Below are positions 1-11,809 of a stretch of DNA of 64,000 nucleotides, piece after piece (the first letter of the stretch is position 1; each line of letters opens with the position of its first letter). Location: contig NZ_CP079199.1 of assembly GCF_024758565.1 (NCBI RefSeq), positions 921,501 to 985,500 on the forward strand, in the 5' to 3' direction. Position numbers and translations under genes: made by a program. The notes below the pieces were generated by a model, which saw only the letters and a list, made by a program, of their open reading frames with translations, searched no databases and was not told the origin of the DNA. The DNA is from Mesomycoplasma ovipneumoniae (GTDB lineage Bacteria > Bacillota_I > Bacilli_A > Mycoplasmatales > Metamycoplasmataceae).

Positions 1-292
1 AACCGTCGAATTCAAGTAAAATAATTTTAAATATATTATATACTAAAAATTTATTTTTTTATTTTTAAACGGTTAATAGATAAATTATTTTTTTGCCATC
101 TTTTATTACAATGACTCTACCATTTTAATTTTAGCAGTCAGTCTTTTAGAAAATACTGAATAAAATTATACATTTTATACATTCATAGTTTAAACAATAA
201 CAAATTTTATAATTTCATAATATGCTAAAAAATTATAAAAATTTTTAACTATTTTTTAGTAATTATAATATAATTTTATGTATTATTTAGTC
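1..292. other. AT-rich intergenic start of window
   Basis: No coding sequence was recognised on either strand. The stretch is very AT-rich and full of short stops. Its last part carries two overlapping TATAAT hexamers at 264-269 and 269-274, which probably serve the membrane protein starting at 293 (or 278). The gene that would lie to the left is outside the window. Confidence 0.6.
264..274 (+). promoter_or_regulatory. -10 box(es) of the membrane protein gene
   Basis: Two overlapping TATAAT hexamers sit only 4-19 nt before the two possible ATG starts (278 and 293). No Shine-Dalgarno sequence is visible, so translation may be leaderless or nearly so. Confidence 0.45.
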
Positions 293-1165
293 ATGATAGA
301 AAATAACGATACTTACCTAGCAACAAAATTTGATCATTTTTCCAATTGAAAAAAAGAACGAAAGATTTCATTAATTTTTTCCTTACTAATTCTTTCAATT
401 ACAATTTCGCTAATCGGGTATTCGATGATTAAAAACCATAGCGAATTTGTTCTTGACAAATATTATTTTATAAGTTTTACTAATTATTTCCAAAATTTTA
501 GTGCCTTTTTTTACTTAACTTACCAGTCAAACCTAATTTATGGAATTACCTTATTTACTTTTGTCCTTAATGCAACTCAACGAAAATTTCAAATTTTATT
601 TGTTTTTACAGTAATTTTAACAATTGTTTTAATTGTTTTTTGAACTGTATTGGCTTGAAATTTAAATATGACCTGATCAGTCTTGGCAACAACATCAACT
701 GTCCATTTTTTTCATCCAGTTTTTGCAATATTTGTGCTTTTTTGGTATCGAAAACAATTTTCAGTTAGTAAATTAGGTTTAGGTTTTGGGGTTATTTATT
801 CAGTTTGTTATTATATTTTTTGTGTGCTTCTGTATTTTTTCACACTCAGACAATGAGTTGCGCCTGAAATTCAAAAAGTCGGAACTCAAGAGATAAAAAA
901 TATGGTATTTTTTTACACAGGTTTAACTATTTATCCATTTATAAATTTTTTACATCCATTTTTTTATTCAGGAGGTAACCACTCAGTCGTAATTTTTTTA
1001 AACTTGTTAATGGCTTCTTCAGTAGTTTTTCTTCCATATATGATTTCACTTTTTTATATTAATATTTTTGGAATTAAAGCAACAAATTGGCGTTTAACCC
1101 GAGAAATAAAGTCTATTTCTAAACGTTTAAAAACATTTTTCTGAGTACCTAAAGCAAAAAAATAG
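293..1165 (+). CDS. Multi-pass membrane protein, unknown function
   Basis: A 290-residue protein, continuous when TGA is read as Trp. It consists mostly of hydrophobic segments, at least six likely membrane helices (for example around residues 20-40, 65-85, 100-120, 125-145, 160-185 and 235-260), with a basic C-terminal tail of Lys and Arg. I see no catalytic motif. It lies 17 nt upstream of mnmA and is probably cotranscribed with it. A membrane protein annotated as the MAGa3780 family occurs in other mycoplasmas and may be the same, but that is a weak recollection. The start could also be ATG 278, in frame five codons earlier; neither has a clear ribosome-binding site and both lie just after TATAAT boxes. 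Confidence 0.8.
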
Positions 1166-1179
1166 GAGTAATTTGTTAA

Positions 1180-2298
<1,119 letters not shown>

Positions 2299-2736
2299 AA
2301 AATCCCGAGTTTGACAGTTTGATGAGATAATCTTTAAAAAATCTGGTTTTGGGCGCTTTTTTAACTTTTTTGGCAAAAGTTAATTACCTATTTTAAAACA
2401 CTTGCAAAAATCAATTTATTGATAAAATGACAAAAATCATAAAAAATACAACTACTATTTAAACTCAATGCAAATAGAAAACTCGTTTTTATTTGTAATG
2501 AGCCTAAAAAAATATATGAAGTTTTGAAAGAACAATAATTAAAAGCCATAAATTTATAGATTTCTAAACAGTTAAATTTAAGCAATCCATCATATTTAAA
2601 AATATAATGGAAAAATCGCATTTTCTGATTTTTTTATGGCAAAAAACATAACTAATCCCCCCTTAATTCAATATCGATAATTTATTAATTTATTCTTAAG
2701 TGATGTTTATTATAACATAATTTTATTTTAAACCAA

Positions 2737-2744
2737 ACATTTTT
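2737..2744. repeat. Left 8-bp target duplication of the IS
   Basis: ACATTTTT directly before the left inverted repeat; the same 8 bases follow the right inverted repeat at 4128-4135. Confidence 0.85.
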
Positions 2745-4127
2745 GGTAATGTTAAATATTTTGTGTTTTTAAAGTAAATTTATTTTTTTGATAAAATTTA
2801 TCATAAAGGACCAAAATATGAAAAAACAGCAAAAAACATTATCCCCATTTGAGTTAGAAGCTAAAAAAATTGTTGACAAATACGCTGATTATAAAAAATT
2901 AAAAAAAGAAGATTTTCACAACGAAATTTCGCATATGTTTAAAACTTTTACTGAAGCGCTCTTAAGGGCGGAATTAAGCCAACATTTAGGCTATGAAAAA
3001 AGCAACCGAAGCAAAAAAGGCGTGCATAAACCGAATAAGCGAAACGGATTTTCGGACAAAACTGTGAATTATAATCATAATAGTTTTCGTCTAAAAATAC
3101 CAAGAGATCGAAATGGCACTTTTGAGAACAAATTGCTCGGTAAATACGAAACAAGTTTAGCTGATATCGAAGAACAAGTGTTTTCACTTTTTGCATCAGG
3201 AATGTCATATGAAAATATTGTTAACACAATAAAAAGTATCTATAAAAAAGAAGTAAGTAATGCCTGAATTTCTTCAGTTACTAACAAATTATTGCCTGAA
3301 ATTGAAAAGTGAAAATCGCAAAAAATTGAGAAATCCTATCCAATTTTGTACATTGATGGGATGTTTTTTAATGTTAAAGAAAACGGTATTTTTGTCAAAA
3401 AATCACTTTATCTTATTCTTGCAATTGATTGGGACGGAAATAAAAAAGCACTGGGATTTTGGATTAAAAATACCGAATCAGCAAGTAATTGACTTGATGT
3501 TTTTAGCGAACTAAAAACTCGCGGGCTGGAAGATGTTCTAATAATTTCTTGCGATAATCTAAGCGGAATTAGTCAAGCAATTGAAGCGGTTTTCCCGCAA
3601 GCAGATATTCAAAAATGTGTTGTTCACCAAATTAGAAACTCGCTTTTAAAAGTTTCTAACAAAGACAAAAAAGAGTTTGTCCTTGATATGAAAAAGATTT
3701 ATCAAGCGCCTAATCAAGAATTTGCAATGCAAAATCTTGATAAATTTGCGGAAAAATGAGGTCAAAAATATCCTTCAATTATCAAGTCTTGGTATACAAA
3801 TTTCGTTGAATTAACGACATTTTTTAAATATCCATATGAATTGAGGCAAGCAATTTATACGACAAATTCAATTGAATCAATGAATAGAATAATTAGGAAA
3901 AATACAAAAACAAAAGGCGGAATTCAAAGTGTAAATTACCTTTCAAAAATAACTTATTTAACTCTCCAAAACGCATCTACAAAATGACAAAAGGTAAGAA
4001 ATTGATTCATGATTAAAAAACAATTAGAAATTATTTTTCCTAATCGGTTAAATGATGTAAAATTAAATTAGATTTCAATTTAAAAAAAATCCATAAAAAT
4101 TTAAAACACAAGATTATGAACACTCCC
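2745..4127 (+). mobile_element. IS256-family insertion sequence, intact
   Basis: About 1383 bp with imperfect terminal inverted repeats: left GGTAATGTTAAATATTTTGT, right (reverse-complemented) GGGAGTGTTCATAATCTTGT. Both continue into GTTTT and A-rich sequence, as in IS256-family ends. An 8-bp target duplication ACATTTTT flanks it (2737-2744 and 4128-4135). It encodes one uninterrupted transposase. The host site is the poly-T tract of TIR element copy 1; uninterrupted copies of that tract occur at 8248, 15646 and elsewhere, which confirms the boundaries. Confidence 0.9.
2818..4071 (+). CDS. IS256-family (mutator-type) transposase
   Basis: A 417-residue DDE transposase that reads through as one frame with TGA as Trp. 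Catalytic residues by position are Asp180 (YIDGMFF), Asp246 (ISCDNLSG) and Glu353 (TTNSIESMNR), the last being the hallmark of this family. The CVVHQIRN motif follows the second Asp, as in relatives. Start chosen at ATG 2818 because AAAGGA lies 8-13 nt upstream; an in-frame ATG at 2788 has no such site. Length is near the family norm and no frameshift is seen, so the protein is probably active. A single copy is present in this window. Confidence 0.95.
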
Positions 4128-4135
4128 ACATTTTT
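4128..4135. repeat. Right 8-bp target duplication of the IS
   Basis: ACATTTTT, identical to 2737-2744, running on into the poly-T tract of the host element. Confidence 0.85.
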
Positions 4136-4428
4136 TTTTTTTTTTTGCAAAAGGTTAATTTCAAAATAATAAAATTAAGATTTTAACCTCAAAAACGCGA
4201 ATTTACGGCTATTTTTGCATATTTGTATTCACTAAAAAATGAATTTTTGCCATCAAACTGGGCAACTCAGAAAAATATACCTGAATTTTAGTGCAGTTTA
4301 TTTTTAGCAATTGATTAACATAATAACTTATTCTTTTAAAAAACAATTTTTTTAGGCATTTTTCCTAAAAAGTTTTTTAATATATGTTAAAATTTTAATA
4401 CAAAAAATTATCGAAAAAAGGAAAGAAC

Positions 4429-5924
4429 ATGAAAAAAAGTTAAAGTTTTTTAAGTTTATTACTAATATTTTCGCTTTCACTTCGCTGACACTAAGCGTTT
4501 TTGGTCCACTTTGACATTTTCAAAATACAAAAACCTATTCAGACTTTAAACTTGAAACACGAGATATAAATCTATTAAATTCAAAAAAACCGGTAAATTT
4601 TGATGATTTAGTCCAAATTATTTCAGCAAAAAACCAACAAAATTCGCTTGTTATTAATGCAAATATTAAAAATGCCAAAACACATCTAAACAAAACAAAT
4701 ACTAATTCAGACTATCCTAATCTAGATGATATTGAAATTCAAATTAATCAAGAAGGTGAGGTAATTTTAAATAGTGCTTCACTTGAATTTGTTAACAAAA
4801 AAGCTGAAATCTATTTTGAAGAAGGCGTACCAAAACTAAAATTAGAAGGTTATGTTTTTGACTTTAGAGAGCTTCAAAAACAAACACGGGTTGAAAAAAC
4901 CTTCTTTTTCCTCTTGCCTTTTATTCCATTTATTTCAAATGCTGTCGCAGCTGCCATTGCCGCAGTAGCAGTTTCGACAGCTGCTGCGGTAGCTGTCGAA
5001 ACTTTTCCAAAGGTTGTTGATGATGTAGGTAGATGATTTGGGAACCGTGAAAGTTACTATACGCCAGCTGATTATAGCCCTGTTCATACGCCAGCTGATA
5101 ATAACCCTATTACTTGAAGAACTGAAAGCTCAATTGTGGTTGACTTAGATAAATTACCAAAAGCAAAAGGTGAGCCTAGCATTAAAGAAATAGCAAATAC
5201 AGCAACTTTAGAACTTTCTATTGTAAAAGCAAAAGAAAAGGAAAAATTAAAACAATATACTGGAATCCATCCTGCCTGATTTTTTAATTTTCACAGTGAA
5301 AAGTTAGAACCTCATTTTGTTATTAGTAAACAAGCAATTCCAGAACCTGCAGCCTGACTTTTAGCGGTTGGAAGTTTGCTGGCCCAATCAGAATTAACCA
5401 AAATTATTATTAAAAACTTGTTGCCTAGTTCACTAAATGATAAAATGGATGAAAAAGACCGTGAAAATATGGATAAGAAACTAAATTCACCTATTGATTT
5501 TTATTCATATAATAGATCAGTTATGGAAAATTTGGCTGAAAAAACAAAATATACAGCAAATTTGATAGTGAGAAATAGATGATCATGAGATCCAACTAAT
5601 AATTTAAATAAAGATATCGGTTTTACTAAAGATCACTTTGTTGTTGGAGAAGGTCTAGCTAGTGATGCTATTGATTGAACTGACCCTAAAAATGTGTTTG
5701 ATATTGATGATACAAGTAAAGATAAAGATAAAAATCAAAATATACCATCATACATAAAAATATATTTTCCCAGTTATCATGTAAGGAGAGCGAGAATGAT
5801 AAAGGGAAAATTCGATAAGAAGGAATTTATACTAAGAGAAAAAATGTTAAATGTTGAAAAGGTGCATTTTTTATATGGAGAAGCGATTAGATTTAGTAAC
5901 CAAGGCAAAAAAACAATTAATTAA
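4429..5924 (+). pseudogene. Large membrane protein, 5' part, out of frame after A7
   Basis: GGAAAG plus ATG at 4429 looks like a good start, but ATG is followed by seven A's (4432-4438) and the frame stops at TAA 4441. One extra A (A8) would open a frame running to 5924, about 498 residues. It would begin M-K-K-K-L-K-F-F-K with a membrane segment, then a soluble region, an Ala/Val-rich second hydrophobic stretch (LLPFIPFISNAVAAAIAAVA) near residue 165, and a charged C-terminal part. The downstream frame continues in another phase from 5875 to 7647, so a single gene of about 1070 codons probably existed. I do not recognise the family. The cause may be sequencing error, decay or slippage-based phase variation. 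Confidence 0.65.
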
Positions 5925-7647
5925 ACTAAAATATATAGAAATTAATATTAAAAGTCGCTGTTCAATTCCAAACATGATTGAGGACGATGTTGATTTATCG
6001 TTTGATTGTAAATATGATGATTTTCCATTTCCAATTTTTTTATACAATTACCTTTGCAACGGCTTCAATCCTAATCCAATTGAAAGAATTATTAGTTTAA
6101 ATTATAAACAAGAAGATTATGTTTATAATTTAAAACTAGAAGATATCCCAAAAAGTGCGTTTTTTTCCAAAAAACTCAATAATTTTCATTTTTATAATGA
6201 TATTAGGTGTTTAATTGGCGGTTGAGCAAACATTGAATATTGTGAAAAAAATGGAAAAGAAAATCTTCGTCTTATCTCTGAACTTTATTCTTCATGTGAT
6301 TCATACGATGGTAAAGGTTTTGAAGAGGTTGTTGTTGTCTTTGAAAACTTTGATGATATTGTAAAATGCGAATTTTCAATCTCTTATCCGGCTATTTTTT
6401 GAAAAATATTTAAATCAAAAACCGAATTAAAGGAAATTGAAGCTTTAATTATTAAGGAAATTCTGGAAAGTGTTCCTTATGCAAAGCCAAAAAATTTAGC
6501 AAATTACCATGAAAAAATCTTTGATTTTTTATCAAATAGATATGAATATGGCGCAGAGTTTGTAGATATAAATAAAGCATATTTAGGACAAAATGTAGAA
6601 AATATCTACAATTTGTTATTAAAAGAGAATTATAATTTTGGTGAAAAAACCCAAATCGAACCAATTCAAAATGTATTTACTTTTGAAACTTATGAAAATT
6701 TGCTTAAAAAATTTGATAAATACGGGATTAAAAAGCTTAATTTAAACATTGAAAATCGTGATAAATTTATTCTTAGTTGATTTGATAAATTTGGTCCAGA
6801 ATATCGAAAGTATTGCATCAAACTTTTTGCTAAAGTTGGCCAAATTTATTATGATCATGCGAATAATTGGACAAACAAAATTGAATTAATCTACTTGTTG
6901 CAAATTTTATTTGGTCCAAAATATTGAATTGAAGATCTAGATTTTTATTATCCTGATGAACCTGATTTTCTTATTCTGCCAAGCTGAGCAAAATTAAAAC
7001 CTGAAAATTTCGAAATTTTTTACCTTGGTGGACAAGAATATGGCCTTTTTGATGAAATAATTTCCCAATTTGACTCAAAAAAGCCAGTTTTTTGATTTCA
7101 ACCTTATTACAAGTCCGCCTATGGGGATGGCGATGCATGAATTTTGCCAATTGCATTGAAAAATTTCATTTTATTGTATGTTGATGGTCAAAAAATTTAT
7201 TACTGATTTGGACATTCAAATTTATATGATGATATTTATCAAGGTAAATACGAAATTTTAAAATATTATTTCAAACAAAAATTGGTCAAACTTGAACAAG
7301 ATATTTTTTTGCGTGATGGCAATGATCCGGCCTTCTTCGTTTCTAGATCACCAAGGCAAATTGATTTAGATAAAAATGTGATTGAATCATCTATGGAAGA
7401 ATTAATTTTATATCGGGATGCGTTGAATAAATATCTAAAAGAAATAGACCATGAATTTGGGTTTTTTAGACACTTTATAGAAAATACTAATTTATATAGC
7501 CAACAAGAAAAAGAATTAATTTTACAACAACACCTTCTCTTTTCTTGAGATAATGATGATAGAACAGAATATTATAATGAAATTGCAAGAGTAGATTTTC
7601 GCGGTTATAAAAGCAAAAAATATTTTGAGATAGAAGGTGAATCGTAG
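5875..7647 (+). CDS. Unknown protein; 3' part of the split large gene
   Basis: An open frame of about 590 residues with many TGA Trp codons, beginning at ATG 5875 inside the end of the preceding frame (stop 5924). The overlap contains a second A7 tract (5908-5914); a one-base change there would fuse the two frames. The product is soluble-looking, rich in Tyr, Phe, Asp and Glu, with no signal peptide or membrane segment of its own and no motif I recognise. It could be translated from 5875, but the only upstream ribosome-site candidate is a weak AAAGGTG. I think it is the C-terminal portion of a protein anchored by the first frame. It ends at TAG before a hairpin at 7686-7718. Confidence 0.6.
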
Positions 7648-7685
7648 ATCTTTTGGTTAATTAACAAATTTAAAGATAAAAGATT

Positions 7686-7718
7686 CAAGTTAACTTTTAA
7701 AATTCTTAACTTGTTTTT
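7686..7718 (+). terminator. Terminator of the split gene
   Basis: CAAGTTAA / TTAACTTG, an 8-bp perfect stem with a 12-nt loop, followed by TTTTT, 39 nt after the stop codon. Confidence 0.6.
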
Positions 7719-7785
7719 CATTTTTATCTATTTAAAAATAGCAATTTTGTCAGTTGAATTTATGTTTACTTGCAAAAATGTGCCT

Positions 7786-8386
7786 CCCGAGTTTCCCAGT
7801 TTGATGAGGGCGATTTTTGAATATCATTTGCTAGTTTGAAGTGTTAAATTCAACCCTCTGTCTTAATTTTTGCTAGTGTTTTAACTTAAAAAGCAAAATT
7901 ATGAATTTTTAAACTACCTTTTTTAGCTTAAAACACTGACAAAAACCATAAAAAAATACAACTGCTATTTAAACTCAATGTAAATAGAAAACTCGTTTCT
8001 ATTTAAGTTGAGCCTAAAAAAATATGTGAAGTTTTGAAAGAACAATAATTAAAAGCCTTAAATTTGAAGATTTCTAAACAGTTAAATTTAAGGCATTCCA
8101 TCATATTTAAAAACATGATGGAAAATTCGCATTTTCTGAGTTTTTTATGGCAAAAACATAACTAATTCCCCCTTAATTCAATGTCAAAATTTATTAATTA
8201 TTCTTAGGTGTTTGTAATTATAACAGATTTTTTTCTTAGACCAAGCATTTTTTTTTTTTTTTTGCAAAAGGTAATTTTAAAATAATAAAAATTAAGATTT
8301 TAAAATAAAAAACCCGGATTTACGGGTATTTTTGCATATTTATATTCACTAAAAGCAAATTTTGCCATCAAACTGACAAATTCCGG
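7786..8386. mobile_element. TIR element copy 2
   Basis: About 600 bp from CCCGAGTTTCCCAGTTTGAT to the inverted end CATCAAACTGACAAATTCCG. The conserved minus-strand segment has a poly-T tract (8248-8264), a promoter-like TATAAT complement, AAGGGGG before ATG, and two perfect hairpins: GCCTTAAATTT/AAATTTAAGGC (8055-8065 with 8084-8094) and TTCCATCAT/ATGATGGAA (8096-8104 with 8115-8123). The start-linked frame is only M-F-L-P, so no protein is encoded. Same orientation as copy 1. Confidence 0.75.
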
Positions 8387-8413
8387 AAAAACTTGATTAT
8401 TTAGCCTAAAAAA
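8387..8413 (+). repeat. Right 27-bp direct repeat bounding the island
   Basis: AAAAACTTGATTATTTAG plus an A-rich tail, 25 of 27 identical to 2276-2302 at the mnmA stop codon. It directly abuts TIR element copy 2 and ends one base before the stop of the minus-strand PEBP-like gene. Confidence 0.75.
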
Positions 8414-8414
8414 A

Positions 8415-9641
8415 TTAAATTAATTTAAAAAAAGTACGATTATAGCCAACAACTTTTCCTTTTATTGCGCTAAGAACTTCAAATGATGTCAAAGGTTTAG
8501 TTAAATTTCGCGCAATTTGACTCCAATCAATTACTTGATCAATACCAAAAATTTCAAGTTGATATTTCCCTTGGCCGTTTGTAAGACCAGGAAGATAAAT
8601 AACGCCGTATTTTGCTTTAATAAATTCAAATTTTTCTGAAGAATCTAGATTAATTTTTTTAGCAATTGAATCAGCACAAAAAGAACCAAAACTATTATAA
8701 ACAGGAATTTCGCTATCAAAAAGATCAAAACTATTTTTTCCAGCATTTAAAATAGTTTTATATTCATTAGTTTGTTTGATAATTCCAACCCGATTTCAGA
8801 CATTTAGTCCAACGCCAAGCGAGAAATTTTCGGCAAAACTAGTTACCATTATTACATATTCCTTAATTTTATCAGAATCAGAATAAATTTCAATGTCAAA
8901 ATTTCGGGCGCTAAAAAATGGGCTAGCTCCTTGTTTGCCTAAAAATTCAATATCTAAAAGATGATAATCATTTTCTCTGGCAATTAGTGCTGATGAGCTA
9001 AAATTTATCGGTAAAAAATCAAGAAAAAAATTTTCTTGCTCTTTGGGCAACGGTGCATTTAATTCGGTTTTGGAAATCTGTTTTTTTACAAGTAAATTAT
9101 TTTCAACTTTTCCATGTGAACGGTATAAAAACGAAGTAATTCCAAAGTCAATAACGTGATTTTTAATTAAATCAAGAAAATCATCGTAAAATAAAGGTTT
9201 ATTTTTTAAATCTTCTGGAATTATATTTTCAACATCAAGGGCAAGAACTTCAAGTCGATAGTTATGATCTTGAGCTGGCGGTAGTGGTCCAAAATAAACT
9301 CCATCAGGATGAGGTCGATAAAATGAATCAAGCAAATAATTATTTGCATGGCGCGTCATTGAATTTTCAAATTGATACATTTTATCTTGCCGCGAAAAAG
9401 AATCATCTCATTTTAGCTTGTTTTTTTTAATATTGGCCGCAACTCAATGAATAAAAACAAAACCTAATTCTGCAGTTGCTTCATAGTCGACTAAAGTAAG
9501 GGCATATGATTTTGCGCCTTTAACTTTGTCTCATTTTATAGGAAAACTTACTGAATTAGGGTATTTTTTGCCTAAATTGCCATTACCAAATTGGGTGTCT
9601 AAAACGCCGTTTTTAACATCGGGAATATAAATTTTTATCAT
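8415..9641 (-). CDS. PEBP/YbhB-like protein, probably two repeated domains
   Basis: A 408-residue protein without a signal peptide. The first half carries the marks of the phosphatidylethanolamine-binding / YbhB-YbcL fold: a GFVFIHWVAANI segment (the family's FVHWVVWNIP-like strand) near residues 54-65, and FGPLPPAQDHNYRLEVLALD about 55 residues later, matching the GPxPPxGxHxYxFxLYALD signature. The second half repeats a similar beta pattern but is diverged, so this may be an internal duplication, about twice the usual family length. The substrate is unknown; relatives bind phosphate-headgroup ligands. It starts 5 nt after the stop of the upstream lipoprotein gene, so the two are cotranscribed. 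Confidence 0.7.
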
Positions 9642-9646
9642 ATTTA

Positions 9647-11185
9647 TTAGTCTTTATCAATATTTTTTGGATTAACTATTACAAGTTGGTTTGTTCGTGA
9701 ACCTACGGGACGAAGTGCGCGAACAAATTGGACATATTTTTCAGTTTGTGATAATTTTTTTAAATTTTGCTCAAGATCAATAGGTTGGAAAGGCAAAAGA
9801 TTACCACTTTTAAGAAAACCACTAATATTTATTCGTCTTTCAACGTAAAATATTTTTGGATTTTTAGGGTCTTGTTTTTTAATTTCATCTTCAAGCTCAA
9901 GCAAAGTTGCACTATAAAGTCCACCTCGATGGAAATTATTAGAATTTATAAAAGGATATTTTTCGATTTTGTCAGTTAATTTATATTTATCAAAATCATC
10001 AATTAAACCAATTTGTTGAGCTTCTGCTTCTTCTCTAGTTTGAGGACCTTGAACTGGCGAAGGCGAATTTTGTTGGAAAGTTACGACTTTTTGGGATGAA
10101 TTTTGTGAAAAAAGGCTTGGTTTTTGATTTATCAGGTTTTTTTGGCTTGTAGATTTAGGTTCATTTTGATTTTGACTTTGATTTTCAGATTGACTTTTAT
10201 CTTCAGGAGTATCAGGGTTTTGGTCAATTATTCAATAAATACGGTAAATTGCATCTTTTATTGTATTAGTTGACTCATCTGCATGAGTTTTTTGGTCATT
10301 AAGAAAAAAAGCACGCGGTTGAACTTTATATTTTCGGCCATCTTTTCCTGTTATTGAATATTTTTCTAATTTCTCTGTTAGTTCTACTTTTTTTTGGTAA
10401 TCTTTATCATTAAGAATCGGAAGATCCAAATTAGCTTCGAAAGTATCTTGAATACTTTTATTAAGTCTATTCAAGATTTTATAATTATAATTTCATCAAA
10501 AGGAATTTGAAACAGGTTGTCTGGTTGCTGCTTCTATCGACTCAACGATGAATTTAATCCAGGCAAAACCGACTGCAATTAGCTCATCTTCTTGTGTTTT
10601 GTTTTCATCTTTTCGGCCTGAATGCTGGTTTTGGGATTTAGCTTCTTCCTCTCTTTTCTTTTTAATAGTTAGTTTAGCAAGCTCTTGGATTACTTTATAG
10701 TATAAATATTCTTCTCTTAATTCCAAATTATTTACAGCAATACCTGATCCAAAATTTTCGGGTAAAAATTCAGGATATGCCTTAAAATCCACAGATTTTA
10801 AGTATTTTTCTTGTGATTGTTTTCATCGTTGTAAAAACTCAGAAGCTGTTAAATAAGAGGTACCTTGATAATATTTTTTAACAATTTCAGGAAAATTAGG
10901 AGTTTTAGCAAGTTTTTCAAGTTTCTTTTTAATTACATCATCAGGTTCATTTGGAATAAAATTTTGAAAATCTAACTCAGAGCTAAATGCGTGAATTACA
11001 TCCGCAAAGGCAGTATTTGCAATTTCTTGAGTTTCAATTGGCAGGGGCATATTCAAAATTTCGGTTAATAAATTATATTTTTCTGGGTTTTTTACATCTT
11101 GGCCTTGATTTTCGATGCATGAAACAACAACAAGTGGGAAAGACAAAGGAATTAAAGCCAAAGATTTTTTAAATTTTCATTTCAT
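9647..11185 (-). CDS. Surface lipoprotein, unknown function
   Basis: A 512-residue protein with a classical lipoprotein signal: MKWKFKK, a hydrophobic run, then VVVSC with the lipid-attached Cys at residue 23. The mature chain is hydrophilic, with a low-complexity Gln/Ser/Asn-rich stretch in the middle (about residues 325-375) that looks like a flexible linker. The C-terminal part contains short hydrophobic beta-like runs ending in VGSRTNQLVIVNP. No enzymatic motif was recognised. It is followed after 5 nt by the PEBP-like gene and preceded by a terminator, so the two form their own small unit downstream of the ula genes. TGA codons interrupt it four times and read as Trp. Confidence 0.8.
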
Positions 11186-11212
11186 TTTTACACCTACTTC
11201 TAAGCCTTAAAT

Positions 11213-11252
11213 AAAAAACTAAAAGAACCAAAGATTATTCTTTTAGTTTTTT
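11213..11252 (-). terminator. Terminator of the ula operon
   Basis: A perfect 15-bp inverted repeat (AAAAAACTAAAAGAA / TTCTTTTAGTTTTTT) with a 10-nt loop. Read on the minus strand it ends in a T run, 33 nt after the stop of the small gene at 11285. It separates the ula transcript from the lipoprotein gene. Confidence 0.8.
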
Positions 11253-11284
11253 CACATTTGTAAAATGATACCATATTTTTCAAT

Positions 11285-11809
11285 TTATGAGTCACTTTTT
11301 ACATAAATTTCTTCAAAACCATTTCGCCTTCAAAAAAATCCCTTAAACACATCATTATTTTGTAGTTTTGCGGATGTTTCACGTTGATAATGAGCTAAAT
11401 TTGAATAGTATTCTTTTGAAAAAAATGGGATAATTCCGTCGTAAATTAGTTTTAACGATTGTTTGTCTAAAACTATTTTACAATTTTGAACAGGGAAAAA
11501 AATAAAAATAGCATCATCTGGTTTTTTTAAAACAGTTTTTATATCAAGACGAAAATCAATTTGGCGTAATTTCATTAGGATATTGAAATTATAAAAATTA
11601 TGATCACCGTTAAAATTAAAAATTAATTCTTTTTTTTGAAAATCATTAAAATTAACAAGTTCTTCAAGAGTTTTTGCTTTTTTTATAACATATCCAGTTA
11701 ATTTCGGCGAAAAAATCTTGAAAAAACTAGGAACAAGTCAATATCCATCTGATAGATGGTTGACTTTAACTTTATTAAAATTAGAAATTTTTTGACGCAA
11801 ATTATTCAT
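11285..11809 (-). CDS. Unknown 174-aa cytoplasmic protein
   Basis: A small protein beginning MNNLRQKISNFNKVKV, with no signal peptide or membrane segment and several TGA Trp codons. The first codons overlap the end of the HAD phosphatase gene by 8 nt, so it is translationally coupled to it. The sequence alternates beta-like strands (FIFFPVQNCKIVL) with charged loops. I cannot assign a family. Position as the last gene of the ula transcript suggests a link with pentose-phosphate metabolism, but nothing in the sequence proves it. Confidence 0.7.

Larger units (their letters stand above)
2304..4270. mobile_element. TIR element copy 1, split by an IS
   Basis: The left end reads CCCGAGTTTGACAGTTTGAT. 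The right end (4248-4270), reverse-complemented, reads like CTGAGTTGCCCAGTTTGATG, giving imperfect terminal inverted repeats of about 20 bp. The interior (2390-2744, resuming at 4128) holds the family's conserved segment on the minus strand: poly-A tract, TATAAT (plus-strand 2709-2714), AAGGGGGG, ATG, then hairpins. The IS256-family element at 2745-4127 interrupts the poly-T tract. I recognise no protein of the element's own; the short minus-strand reading frame begins M-F-F-A and ends after 17 codons. Confidence 0.75.

Noticed and set aside
2388..2621. 77-codon minus-strand frame in TIR copy 1
   Set aside because: It is not linked to the element's start site, and the same region is broken by stops in other copies; the conserved signal is structure, not this frame.
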